DNA of 15,378 nt from Planctomycetota bacterium (GCA_026692885.1 JAPLNJ010000356.1:1-15378), one strand, 5' to 3'. Numbered from the stretch's first letter, positions 1-6,813 are shown. Made by a program: numbers and translations. Notes: a model not told the origin generated them from the sequence alone.

Positions 1-999
1 ATGGCCCGTGAGGTGGCGCTGCTGGAGGGCCAGGGCAACCTGCTCAAGAAAGTCGTGCGGGTCATCCAGCCGACCGTGGTCCACATTGAGGCCCAAAAGT
101 CCGGTAGAGAGGACGCGCGTCCGGGTCGCCGCTCCGTCGAAGAAGCCGGCGCAGGCGTGATTATCGAACGGAACAGCAAACTCTATGTCCTGACCAATCG
201 ACACGTGGTCAAGGATTCCTCGTTGGCCCAAGTCAAGATCAAGTTGGCCGACAACCGCCTGATTCATCCGACCAAGGTTTGGACAGACCGTGGGTCGGAT
301 GTTGCCATCATGGAGATTTCCGCCACCGGATTGGTGCCGGCCCGGTTGGGCGACAGCGACCGTTTGGAGATCGGCGACTTCGTGCTCGCGGTCGGCAGTC
401 CGTTTGGGCTGAGCCACTCCGTCTCGTACGGGATCATCAGCGCCAAAGGACGCCGCGATCTGAAACTGGGTGATGAGGGGGTGCTGAATCAGGATTTCCT
501 GCAGACCGACGCGGCCATCAATCCCGGCAATAGCGGGGGCCCCCTACTCAATCTGCGCGGCGAGGTGGTTGGCATCAACACGGCCATCGCCAGCAGTTCC
601 GGCGGCAATGAGGGCATCGGCTTTACGATTCCGATCAACATGGTGAAGCGGATCGCCCAACAGCTGATCGAGCGGGGCCAAGTCACGCGCGGCTATCTGG
701 GAGTGCGATTGGATGCACAGTTTGATGCTTCCCGGGCCGCCCAATTGGGTCTGTCGCGTCTGAGTGGGGCCTTGGTCACCGCCGTCACGCCGAACTCACC
801 CGCCTCGCGGGCCAATCTGCAAGCCGGGGACGTGATCGTCAAAATCAATGAAACGCGAGTTGAGGACGACACCCACTTGATCAACACTGTCAGCTTGATG
901 CCGGTCGGTGACGAGATCCAGCTGTCGGTCTATCGCGGTGGAAAACCGGTCGCCATCAAAGTCAAAGTCGGCGACCGGGATGCCTTCGAACCGAAATAG
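1..999 (+). CDS. HtrA/DegP-like trypsin-type serine protease with one PDZ domain (5' end may be cut)
   Basis: This is an S1C-family envelope protease of the HtrA/DegP/DegQ type, which cleaves misfolded or regulatory proteins outside the cytoplasm. The catalytic triad is visible: His68 in TNRHVV, Asp100 in GSDVAIMEI and Ser178 in GNSGGPLLN, with the family oxyanion and S1 blocks VGSPFGL (131-137) and GIGFTIPIN (205-213) around it. A single PDZ domain follows at about 229-325 (GYLGVRLD, then NLQAGDVIVKIN). The protein is 332 residues, a one-PDZ layout. No signal peptide is seen. The ORF begins with the first base of the window and the ATG may be an internal methionine of a longer protein, because family members normally carry a leader or membrane anchor. 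The gene runs convergently toward the dehydratase at 1059. The family is certain; the start is not. Confidence 0.93.
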   Translation: MAREVALLEGQGNLLKKVVRVIQPTVVHIEAQKSGREDARPGRRSVEEAGAGVIIERNSKLYVLTNRHVVKDSSLAQVKIKLADNRLIHPTKVWTDRGSDVAIMEISATGLVPARLGDSDRLEIGDFVLAVGSPFGLSHSVSYGIISAKGRRDLKLGDEGVLNQDFLQTDAAINPGNSGGPLLNLRGEVVGINTAIASSSGGNEGIGFTIPINMVKRIAQQLIERGQVTRGYLGVRLDAQFDASRAAQLGLSRLSGALVTAVTPNSPASRANLQAGDVIVKINETRVEDDTHLINTVSLMPVGDEIQLSVYRGGKPVAIKVKVGDRDAFEPK

Positions 1000-1017
1000 G
1001 TCAGCCAACCGGAAATA

Positions 1018-1050
1018 GTGGTCACTCATCACGGCGGAGCGTGACCAACA
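1018..1050. repeat. Hairpin with GCGGAG loop between convergent genes
   Basis: The 33 bp hold an inverted repeat, GTGGTCAC against GTGACCAAC, around TCATCACGGCGGAGCG. The core TCATCACGGCGGAGCGTGA recurs in the hairpin pair at 15206-15261. It lies 18 bp past the protease stop and 8 bp past the dehydratase stop on the other strand, so it could serve as a terminator for both, although no T-run follows it. It is best read as a single-arm member of the hairpin family with a CTCCGC/GCGGAG loop. Confidence 0.6.
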
Positions 1051-1058
1051 CATGGGCC

Positions 1059-1421
1059 TCACTTCTTAAGTTCCACCAGCAACTGATCTATCTTGGCCGC
1101 GAGAATGAAATCGTTCTCACTCAGCCCGCCGATGGCGTGCGTCCACAGCTCGATCCACACGTTGCGGTAGCTCTCCAAGTGCAGATCCGGATGGTGCCCG
1201 TCGTCCTCGGCGACTTGGGCGACACGCTGGAAAAAATCCATCCCCGCCACGAAATGCTTCACGGTCCAGTCCTTGCGGATCCGCTGACCATCGTGCGTCA
1301 GGTGCCAACCGGGCAGGCTTCTCAGTTGGTCTCGCGCGGTATCGAGGGCGCAGGGTTCCACGCCGCCCTCGCAGGGCTGACACTTCTTCTTCACCAATTG
1401 ATCGATCGCTTGGACTTCCAT
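1059..1421 (-). CDS. 4a-hydroxytetrahydrobiopterin dehydratase (pterin-4a-carbinolamine dehydratase)
   Basis: The enzyme dehydrates 4a-hydroxytetrahydropterin, the by-product of aromatic amino acid hydroxylases, so that the pterin cofactor can be recycled in the cytoplasm. The family signature is clear: DGHHPDL with His76-His77-Pro78, then NVWIELWTHAIGGLSENDF and a final Asp112. At 120 residues it has the usual length plus a short N-terminal CxxC block (Cys14, Cys17, KKCQPCEGG), which many bacterial members carry. The start is ATG at 1421, because an AAAGGAG ribosome site lies at 1428-1434 with a 6-nt spacer; the frame stays open to 1454 but without a better site. No phenylalanine hydroxylase or other pterin gene is in the window, so the partner enzyme is unknown. 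An ORF on the opposite strand is a shadow. Confidence 0.93.
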   Translation of the reverse strand: MEVQAIDQLVKKKCQPCEGGVEPCALDTARDQLRSLPGWHLTHDGQRIRKDWTVKHFVAGMDFFQRVAQVAEDDGHHPDLHLESYRNVWIELWTHAIGGLSENDFILAAKIDQLLVELKK

Positions 1422-1455
1422 CGCCGGCTCCTTTCTCTCGTCAGCCAACAGCACT

Positions 1456-1587
1456 CTAGTGCTTTGTCAAGGCAAAGAAAGTGGGGTAAGCATCCTGCTT
1501 GCCTTTCGATTCATCGCGTCAAACGCAAGCTGGAAGCTTACGCCACCGCATTGGTCACCCCAAGATTAAGCTTTGACAAAGCACTAG
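1456..1587. repeat. MITE-like palindromic element, 132 bp, 15-bp perfect terminal inverted repeats
   Basis: The ends CTAGTGCTTTGTCAA (1456-1470) and TTGACAAAGCACTAG (1573-1587) are perfect inverted copies. A second, inner pair is GTAAGCATCCTGCTTGC against GCAAGCTGGAAGCTTAC, 15 of 17 matching, so the whole element can fold into a long interrupted hairpin. The outermost CTAG is itself a palindrome, so a TA or CTAG target duplication cannot be told from the terminal repeat. A TA target would fit IS630/Tc1-type transposases, but that is only inference. No coding region is inside. It starts 35 bp upstream of the dehydratase start, where it could affect the promoter. Confidence 0.75.
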
Positions 1588-1678
1588 CCATCTCTGGCAA
1601 CTCGGCAAGTCCACCAATCGTGCGTGACACGGTAGAATGGACTGTTCAGGCTCCGTACTATCATCAGGGCGCCTGACG

Positions 1679-1806
1679 GGCCTTGATCAGAACGTTGCGC
1701 AAGGTAGGCGCGAAGCGTCAGCGAGGAGGAGCGACACTTCCTCGCGGACGCTTCGCGCTGACAATGATCCGCTGCTAGCGTTTTGCGCAACGTTCTGATC
1801 AAGGCC
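1679..1806. repeat. MITE-like palindromic element, 128 bp, 24-bp perfect terminal inverted repeats
   Basis: The 24-bp ends at 1679-1702 (beginning GGCCTTGATCAGAACG) and 1783-1806 are exact inverted copies. Inside lies a second stem, GCGAAGCGTCAGCGAGGA against TCCTCGCGGACGCTTCGC, with 17 of 18 matching. The sequence is unrelated to the neighbouring element at 1456-1587. No target duplication is recognisable. Together the two elements fill most of the 505-bp gap between the dehydratase and the J-like gene; the remaining 1588-1678 and 1807-1926 show no gene, only a weak GATAAT (1863-1868) that might be a -10 box for the gene at 1927. Confidence 0.75.
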
Positions 1807-1926
1807 AGTTTTCCGCGAGTCCCAAACAGCATCGCTGTCGCCACGGGCCTAGTCGTCCGATAGATAATACCGGTAAGCACAAGTAGCATCCCGGATCGCA
1901 ACCACCCGGTCTTGGAAGGAAACGCC

Positions 1927-3900
1927 GTGACTCGAGTTTTTGACCCCTACGTTGAATGGCTGGGGATTGCGCAAGAGGATCAGCCTCCCAATTACTATCG
2001 GTTGTTGGGGATCCAGTTGTTCGAAGACGACAGCGAAGTCATTCAAACCGCCGCCCGACGCCGAGTCGCGTTGCTCAAGGAGAAACTACCGGAGGACCGC
2101 GGCCGGTGGTCGCGCCGACTGCTCCGGGAAGTGGCCGCGGCCCAAGGCTGTCTGACCCATGCGGATCGTAAGGCTGCGTACAACTGCAAGTTGAAGGCGA
2201 AGGCGAATCCGAGTACGCCATCGACCGTCGCGACAGCGGTTGTGACTGGAGTGTTGCCCGCGGAAGTGGATGCCCCGCAGGCAGAGGCCGGCGCGATACC
2301 ACCGATCGTGCGCCCGATCGAGGCGCCCCCGATTATCGCGACTTCGGCCCCGCCGGTTCCCTTCCCTGTTTCCATGCCAGGAGGCGAACAGGATCCGGAA
2401 CCTCCGCCGGTGGTGGACGAGCCAGATGGACCACCTGCGGCTTTCGTGCTGGCCACGGCCACGGCGTCTGCCCCCAGGGCGGTCGCAGGCCCCACCGTAA
2501 CCAGTCGCCAATCCATTCGCCGGAAGCCGACGCAGGAGCGTCCGCTGACAGCACTCGTGGGCGGGACGACAGCCGTTCTCGCCCTGCTGGCCGTGACCTA
2601 CTTTGCGGTCGACCACTGGGGCCAACCTGCGCCGCGGGAAGAACAGCAGATCGCCAGCACCAAGGCTCCGGAAGTTCGCACGCGCGGCGGGTCTGAGCAG
2701 GGGCCGGCCACGGAGTCCAAGCCAGTGGCCACGCGGACGGCTGACAGGCTGGAAGAAGAACCGCTGGTTGCCCAGGCCCCCCCCCAAGCAACCGCGCAGC
2801 GCGTCCAGCCGCCCGTGGAACGTCAACCCGAAGCGCGACCGGCTACCGAGTCACACACCCCCGCGATAGAGCCAGTTGGGCCGCCGGGTGGTTCCGCCCC
2901 CTTGATCGGTGAGCTACCCGAGTGGCCCATGCAGGATCCAGCCGACAAGTCCGCCGCACCCGGCCTGACCGCGCCGCGATCCACGCGCGTGCGGCCGGAA
3001 TTGGTCGAGCTTACGGGCGACCCGAAAGACGTGCTGCTGGGTCGTGGTCTGAACCGGCAAAAAGAGTACTGGCTGCTCGCGGACGATGATGACCTCCAGG
3101 AACATCTGGGGCCGTTGGATGAGCTCGATAAGAAGTACAAGGTTGCCGACCTGGCCCTCGCGAAGGCCCGGCAGGACATTCAAAAGCTGCGAGAGCAACT
3201 CCCTGCGGCGTTGCAGGCCAGTGAAACAACGGCAGTCCAAGTCCTGCGCCAGAAGCTGCAGGAAGCCAGCGTCGCCTATCGCAGTTTGCTCAAGACCACC
3301 GCGGGCGCCCGGGGTGAACTGACGGCCAAGCTGGTCAGTCTGGCCCAGCGGGCGGAGCGTTTGGAAGCGACCTATCAGAACTTGTCGGATGACCCCGAAG
3401 TCCTCGCGGCGCTGCAGCAGTTGGGACCGACCAACCGGCTCGGCCCGACACTGACCTTCGTCACCAACCGAAATCGCCTGGCGGCTTGGGAGGAGGAATT
3501 GCTGACCGATCAGACGGCCGGTTTCTGGGGCGACCAGGACGGGGACGTGTTCTATGTCCCGGTGGTCGTCAACGAACGCACCGCCGCCTTGTTTGCCGTA
3601 CAGCTGGCTGCGGAGATCAACTTGATCCCCGCCGGCATCGTCCAGGAAGCCGGCATCGAAGTCGCTGCCGAACCGCAGTACGAACTCACGGTCCGTGGTG
3701 TCATGTTTCGGGCGGCCAAGGTCAAGATCCCGTCGCTACGGCTCGGCAAGTTTGTCAGTGCAGACGTCGAGGCGTTCGTTGTGCCCGCAGACGTGCCCCT
3801 CGGCGGGTTCCTTAACGCCACGGCCTTCCCCGGTCTGAAGCTCGACGTCCACGTCGGCCAGCACCTGTTGACCGTGCGACCGCTGCCGCCGCCACGTTGA
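1927..3900 (+). CDS. J-like domain, single transmembrane helix, coiled coil and degenerate retropepsin-like domain protein
   Basis: The protein has 657 residues and no assigned function. Residues 5-90 match the J-like N-terminus common in planctomycetes (DPYVEWLGI, PPNYYRLLGI, then a helix ending in AAY), but the HPD motif that activates Hsp70 is absent. A Pro/Ala-rich stretch (95-200) leads to one transmembrane helix (about 206-228, LVGGTTAVLALLAVTYFAV). A second low-complexity linker, a likely coiled coil (395-500) and a C-terminal domain (541-650) follow. That domain has the beta pattern of clan AA aspartic proteases (VFYVPVVVNERTAALFAV, NLIPAGIVQEAGI, VKIPSLRLG), but the DTG triplet position reads Gln-Leu-Ala (559-561), so it is probably not a protease. 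The start is GTG at 1927, because GGAAGGA (1914-1920) sits 6 nt before it; a TTG at 1912 overlaps that site. The J-like end is probably cytoplasmic and the C-terminus outside. Confidence 0.85.
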   Translation: MTRVFDPYVEWLGIAQEDQPPNYYRLLGIQLFEDDSEVIQTAARRRVALLKEKLPEDRGRWSRRLLREVAAAQGCLTHADRKAAYNCKLKAKANPSTPSTVATAVVTGVLPAEVDAPQAEAGAIPPIVRPIEAPPIIATSAPPVPFPVSMPGGEQDPEPPPVVDEPDGPPAAFVLATATASAPRAVAGPTVTSRQSIRRKPTQERPLTALVGGTTAVLALLAVTYFAVDHWGQPAPREEQQIASTKAPEVRTRGGSEQGPATESKPVATRTADRLEEEPLVAQAPPQATAQRVQPPVERQPEARPATESHTPAIEPVGPPGGSAPLIGELPEWPMQDPADKSAAPGLTAPRSTRVRPELVELTGDPKDVLLGRGLNRQKEYWLLADDDDLQEHLGPLDELDKKYKVADLALAKARQDIQKLREQLPAALQASETTAVQVLRQKLQEASVAYRSLLKTTAGARGELTAKLVSLAQRAERLEATYQNLSDDPEVLAALQQLGPTNRLGPTLTFVTNRNRLAAWEEELLTDQTAGFWGDQDGDVFYVPVVVNERTAALFAVQLAAEINLIPAGIVQEAGIEVAAEPQYELTVRGVMFRAAKVKIPSLRLGKFVSADVEAFVVPADVPLGGFLNATAFPGLKLDVHVGQHLLTVRPLPPPR

Positions 3901-3949
3901 GCCTGTTCTGTTTCCGGGAGCACCAGAAGCGAATCTTGGTAGTTGATTC

Positions 3950-4061
3950 TCTCGTTCCCATGCTCCGCATGGGAACGCAAGTTCTTTGACGCTCCGCGTC
4001 GTCTGCCCAAGGACGCAGAACGTCCGTGGCTTGCGTTCCGACGCAGAGCGTCGGAACGAGA
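3950..4061. repeat. Composite palindrome of four small hairpins (REP-like array)
   Basis: Outer arms at 3950-3981 and 4030-4061 are inverted relatives (TCTCGTTCC...GGAACGCAAG against CTTGCGTTCC...GGAACGAGA). Each arm is itself a hairpin: CCCATGCTCCGCATGGG and CCGACGCAGAGCGTCGG. Two more small hairpins lie between, GACGCTCCGCGTC and GACGCAGAACGTC. The loops on the left share CTCCG, and stems differ while keeping complementarity. It lies between two convergent genes, 50 bp after the J-like gene. Such arrays are often moved by RAYT (IS200/IS605-like) transposases; none is in the window. Translation of this array gives the LVPTLCVGT peptide in one spurious frame. The rest of 3901-4199 holds no gene I can support. 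Confidence 0.7.
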
Positions 4062-4199
4062 AAAATTGAGGACTTGCACAACCGCAAGATGTTCACAGCG
4101 GTGGCGTTAGATCCCACGGCTGTCAGAATCAGCCTGTCGCCAGGTTGGGCTTGCAGGGCTCGCACGGTCCACACGGTCACCAGCGCCCTTTCCGACTTG

Positions 4200-4787
4200 T
4201 TAGCCCTCTGGGTCGTCGATCAACTGCTGCAAACGTGCGGCATGTTCGGGCAGCAATCGCGGCAGCCACGAGCGGTCGATCAAGCCGACCTGCAACAGAT
4301 CGAGTAGGTGCACTTGGTCCTTGCGCCGAAACGAATTCAATTTCATGCGCACGAGCGCTGCCAGTGAGAGCACGGCGTAGTCATCGGCCGGCACGGTTTC
4401 GCTGACATCCGCCGAGGGGGTCGGGTACGCCGGCCGGACCTTCTCGTTGGCGAACAAGAGATGCACGGCATCGCGAGGGCTACCCTGGGGCCCGTCGATG
4501 AAGCAGTCCACACCCAGCACGTTGCGATAGTGGAAACCCACCGCTTCCAACGCGGCTCGGATGGCTTCCAAGTCGGATCGACGGACGAGGATGTCCACGT
4601 CCTGCGTGTTTCGGACGGCGGCCCGATCCACGCGCGCGACCCAGGCGGCAACGGCGTTACCCCCGGCGACAGCATACGGAATACCGGCTCGCTGCAGCGC
4701 AGCGGCGGCTCGGCAGGCTCGTTCACGAACGGCTTCCACGGCTTCGATCATCCTGTTCCAGGAGAAGTCTTGAAGAATCACAGCCAC
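4200..4787 (-). CDS. Small nucleotidyltransferase-fold protein (AbiEii-like/DUF type)
   Basis: The 195-residue protein has the minimal nucleotidyltransferase fold. The signature is AVAGGNAVAAW (39-49, Gly42-Gly43) followed by NTQDVDILV (60-68, Asp63 and Asp65 as metal ligands); Asp106 in RDAVHLLF is a candidate third acidic residue. The C-terminal LAALVRMKLNSFRRKDQVHLLDLL (about 143-166, Lys149) resembles the AbiEii/MenA-type helical tail. Substrate and role are unknown. No antitoxin-like partner (AbiEi, HEPN) is adjacent, so it should not be called a toxin on this evidence. The first codon is GTG at 4787, with GAGG about 6 nt upstream; a second GTG at 4781 is possible. The gene faces the J-like gene convergently and diverges from the polyferredoxin. 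Confidence 0.82.
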   Translation of the reverse strand: MAVILQDFSWNRMIEAVEAVRERACRAAAALQRAGIPYAVAGGNAVAAWVARVDRAAVRNTQDVDILVRRSDLEAIRAALEAVGFHYRNVLGVDCFIDGPQGSPRDAVHLLFANEKVRPAYPTPSADVSETVPADDYAVLSLAALVRMKLNSFRRKDQVHLLDLLQVGLIDRSWLPRLLPEHAARLQQLIDDPEG

Positions 4788-5099
4788 CTTGCACCTCGTT
4801 CACGCGTCCTAAAAGGTGTCAGGCGCCGTTGTATTCCGCGCACCCGCGCAAAGCACGCAAACTCACGAACTCACAAACTCGACTGGAACGATAGTGGTCA
4901 GTTGATCCCTTGTCAAGCAGCGCGTTGGGCTCGCCTCGGGCTCTGTTCCGTCGCAGCAATGTTGCGGCTTGGAATGGAGCAGGCTACCATACGCCAGGAT
5001 CCGTGCCGCAGCGGGGCACCGCGTCTGCGGAAGATTCGCGAAGGGAGACCGCGTTGAGCAGTGATGAAGAACGGGACCTCAAATCGACGACTACGGAAC
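4788..5099. other. Gap between divergent genes; no supported gene
   Basis: No gene with a recognisable protein or good start is seen here. A frame open from 4910 continues into the polyferredoxin, but its codons before 5054 show no conserved motif. A possible alternative start, TTG at 5054, has AAGGGAGA (5041-5048) 5 nt upstream and would add 41 residues, including the translated repeat at 5100-5175. The promoters for both flanking genes must lie in this gap, but I see no convincing -35/-10 pair. Confidence 0.4.
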
Positions 5100-5175
5100 G
5101 GCCGAAGCATAATTTCGGCAGTTGCCTTTCCGCCCCTCACCCCGCAGTACCGGGGCGAGGGAGTGGTTTTTCGGC
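5100..5175 (+). repeat. Dispersed repeat, copy A (GGCCGAA...TTCGGC family), abutting a start codon
   Basis: This copy aligns with 8120-8208 and with the reverse complement of 15123-15205. Shared blocks, in order, are ATTTCGGCAGTTGCC, CGCCCCTCACCCC, AGTACCGGGGCGAGGGAG and TTTTTCGGC. Compared with the other two copies it lacks about 15 bp between the CACCCC and AGTACC blocks, so its central CCCCGGAGTACCGGGG stem is shortened. Its right end stops 1 bp before the ATG at 5177, so it would form the whole proximal leader of that gene, or code for part of the N-terminus if the gene starts at TTG 5054. Confidence 0.75.
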
Positions 5176-5176
5176 G

Positions 5177-6406
5177 ATGACTGCGGAGGGCCGGACCGGC
5201 CGTCGGCTGCGGCTGATCTCGCGATGTGCCGCGCTGTCGGCAACGGCCGTCTTGCTCTTGCCACAAGTCCCCTGGCGCTGGCTGGCGGCGCTCCCGACGG
5301 CCGTCAGTCCCTTTGTCGCTATCAGTTCCGCGGCCGCCCTGCATGCCGTGAGCGCCCTGACGCTGGCCGCCTTGCCGGTGCTGCTGCTGATCCTAAGTCG
5401 TGGGCGCTGGTTTTGCCGCTGGGCCTGTCCGACGGGCCTGTTGACGGAGTGTGCCGGCCAAGTCGGCGCAGCGCTCGGGTTGGCGCGGAGAGCCGGAGTT
5501 CGGTGGCCCTGTCTGGGGCCGTGGATTGCGTGCCTGACCCTGGCCGGCGCCTGCCTGGGTTATCCGCTGTTGGTGTGGCTGGATCCGTTGGCCATGCTGA
5601 CCGGCTGTCTCGGTGCTGCGAGCCAGCCCGAATCCTGGTGGGGGTGGTGCTACGCCCTGGGGTTGCCGGCCGTACTCTTGCTCAGTCTGTTTCAGCCGGG
5701 ACTCTGGTGCCACAAGTTGTGTCCGCTGGGCGCGACCCAGGATCTGGTGACGCTGCCGCAGGGTCGACGACCGAGTCCTGTGTGGCGAAAGAAGCGAGGG
5801 GACGAGGTTCCTGTCGAGCCGACTCGGACAGCGCTTAGTCGGACGCGTCGATCGCTACTGGCCGCCGCAGTTGGCGTCGCGTGGGCGGCTGTGACGTTGC
5901 GATCCGCACGGACCGGCGAGGCCCGACCGATCCGGCCACCGGCGGCAATCGGCGAGCGGGAATTCCCGGGCGTGTGCCTCCGTTGCGGCAATTGCGTGCG
6001 AGCTTGTCCGACGCGGATCATCCGGCCTGATCTGGGTGCGCATGGCGTCGCGTCCTTCCTGAGCCCGGTCGTCCAGTTTGAGGAAGGTTATTGCCAGGAG
6101 GACTGCTGCCGCTGCAGCGAAGTCTGCCCCAGTGGCGCCATCGCCTGGTTGAGTCTGGAGCAGAAGCCGCACGTCGCGATGGGGCTGCCTTGGGTCGACA
6201 TGGCGATCTGTCTGTTGGGTGACGATCGCGAATGCGCGGCCTGCCGGAACCACTGTCCGTACGCGGCCATCACCTACGTGTTTAACGAGGCCGACTACAC
6301 CACGACGCCGCAGATCGACCCGGCGAAGTGTAACGGCTGCGGCGCCTGTCAACTCTATTGCCCCACCACGCCCGCCAAGGCGATCGTGGTGAGGCCCGCC
6401 CATTGA
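5177..6406 (+). CDS. Polyferredoxin: NapH-like membrane half joined to NapG/MauM-like ferredoxin half
   Basis: This is a 409-residue iron-sulfur membrane protein, probably passing electrons from the quinol pool to a periplasmic acceptor. Residues 15-190 look like NapH: hydrophobic helices and two CxxxCP motifs, WFCRWACP (Cys80, Cys84) and WCHKLCPLG (Cys178, Cys182). Residues 222-245 (RTRRSLLAAAVGVAWAA) resemble the Tat-type leader of NapG, now internal. Residues 260-405 carry four ferredoxin-like cysteine sets: Cys267/270/273/277, Cys306-317 (CQEDCCRCSEVCP), Cys345/353/356/360 and Cys385/388/391/395. NapH and NapG are normally separate proteins. ATG 5177 is chosen because the first helix follows it, although no well-spaced ribosome site precedes it; TTG 5054 is the alternative. 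The stop codon lies in the terminal repeat of the next element. No reductase gene is nearby, so the acceptor is unknown. Confidence 0.85.
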   Translation: MTAEGRTGRRLRLISRCAALSATAVLLLPQVPWRWLAALPTAVSPFVAISSAAALHAVSALTLAALPVLLLILSRGRWFCRWACPTGLLTECAGQVGAALGLARRAGVRWPCLGPWIACLTLAGACLGYPLLVWLDPLAMLTGCLGAASQPESWWGWCYALGLPAVLLLSLFQPGLWCHKLCPLGATQDLVTLPQGRRPSPVWRKKRGDEVPVEPTRTALSRTRRSLLAAAVGVAWAAVTLRSARTGEARPIRPPAAIGEREFPGVCLRCGNCVRACPTRIIRPDLGAHGVASFLSPVVQFEEGYCQEDCCRCSEVCPSGAIAWLSLEQKPHVAMGLPWVDMAICLLGDDRECAACRNHCPYAAITYVFNEADYTTTPQIDPAKCNGCGACQLYCPTTPAKAIVVRPAH

Positions 6407-6549
6407 GTCCTAGGTTGCCAATGGCATGGGAGGGCGAGGCTCCTGCCGAGCCGGAGCGGGCCGTCAGGGACGGCCCACGGCTCCGCGGGAGCGGAGCCCT
6501 CCCAAGCCACGTTCTCTCGTTTTCCATTGCCGACCTAGGACTCAATAGG
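6399..6549. repeat. Palindromic element of the GEAPAEP type, 151 bp
   Basis: Ends are inverted copies: CCCATTGAGTCCTAGGTTGC on the left and, read on the other strand, CCTATTGAGTCCTAGGTCGG on the right; inside follow GCCAATGG against CCATTGCC and TGGGAGGGC against GCCCTCCCA. A perfect 7-bp stem GGCCGTC/GACGGCC (loop AGG) sits in the centre. One frame encodes MAWEGEAPAEP. A relative lies inside the YfhO-like gene at 14311-14408. The stop codon of the polyferredoxin (6404-6406) is within the left end, so insertion may have altered its last codons. No clear target duplication. Confidence 0.72.
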
Positions 6550-6594
6550 ACGGATTTCTCAGCCAGCCAGGGCGGATGGGAAAGCCACCCCACC

Positions 6595-6813
6595 TTAGGC
6601 TACGAGCCACAGTTTCGTCTCGTGTTTCGTGGGCGTTCCATGCGGGCCGAGGTCGCCTCGCGTCAGCGAGTCAGGACAGAACCCGACGCGCCGGCATTGA
6701 TCGTAGATTACGATCCATCCACCGGGCACTCTGGCCCGTTCGATCGTCTCGTCGTTGGTCCCCAAGCTCGCGACCTGCGCGGCGGGGACCGTTTCGAAGT
6801 TCAGTTGTTCCAT
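6595..6813 (-). CDS. Small hypothetical protein with PGGW motif
   Basis: The 72-residue protein begins MEQLNFETVPAAQVASLG and has RVPGGWIVIY in the middle (about 28-37), a pattern I associate with short uncharacterised planctomycete proteins; no function can be given. GAGGAT at 6821-6826 lies 7 nt before the ATG, which is the main argument for a real gene. The C-terminal third (after FCPDS) shows no pattern and may be altered by local repeats. It lies 114 bp downstream of mutY on the same strand and might be cotranscribed with it. No signal peptide or membrane segment. Confidence 0.55.
   Translation of the reverse strand: MEQLNFETVPAAQVASLGTNDETIERARVPGGWIVIYDQCRRVGFCPDSLTRGDLGPHGTPTKHETKLWLVA

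Noticed and set aside
1041..1676. Plus-strand frame of 211 codons opposite the dehydratase
   Set aside because: Antisense shadow of a well-recognised gene and of the element at 1456-1587; no domain pattern.
3812..4180. Minus-strand frame of 122 codons across the hairpin array, with peptide LVPTLCVGT
   Set aside because: It overlaps the 3' end of the J-like gene and most of it is translated palindromic repeat; no family pattern or convincing ribosome site.
4200..4787. Calling the nucleotidyltransferase an AbiE-type toxin
   Set aside because: Only the fold signature is seen and no partner antitoxin is adjacent.
4811..4828. GGTGTCAGGCGCC resembling the end of the 9190-9285 element
   Set aside because: Only about 8 shared bases and no inverted partner in the gap; too little for a repeat call.
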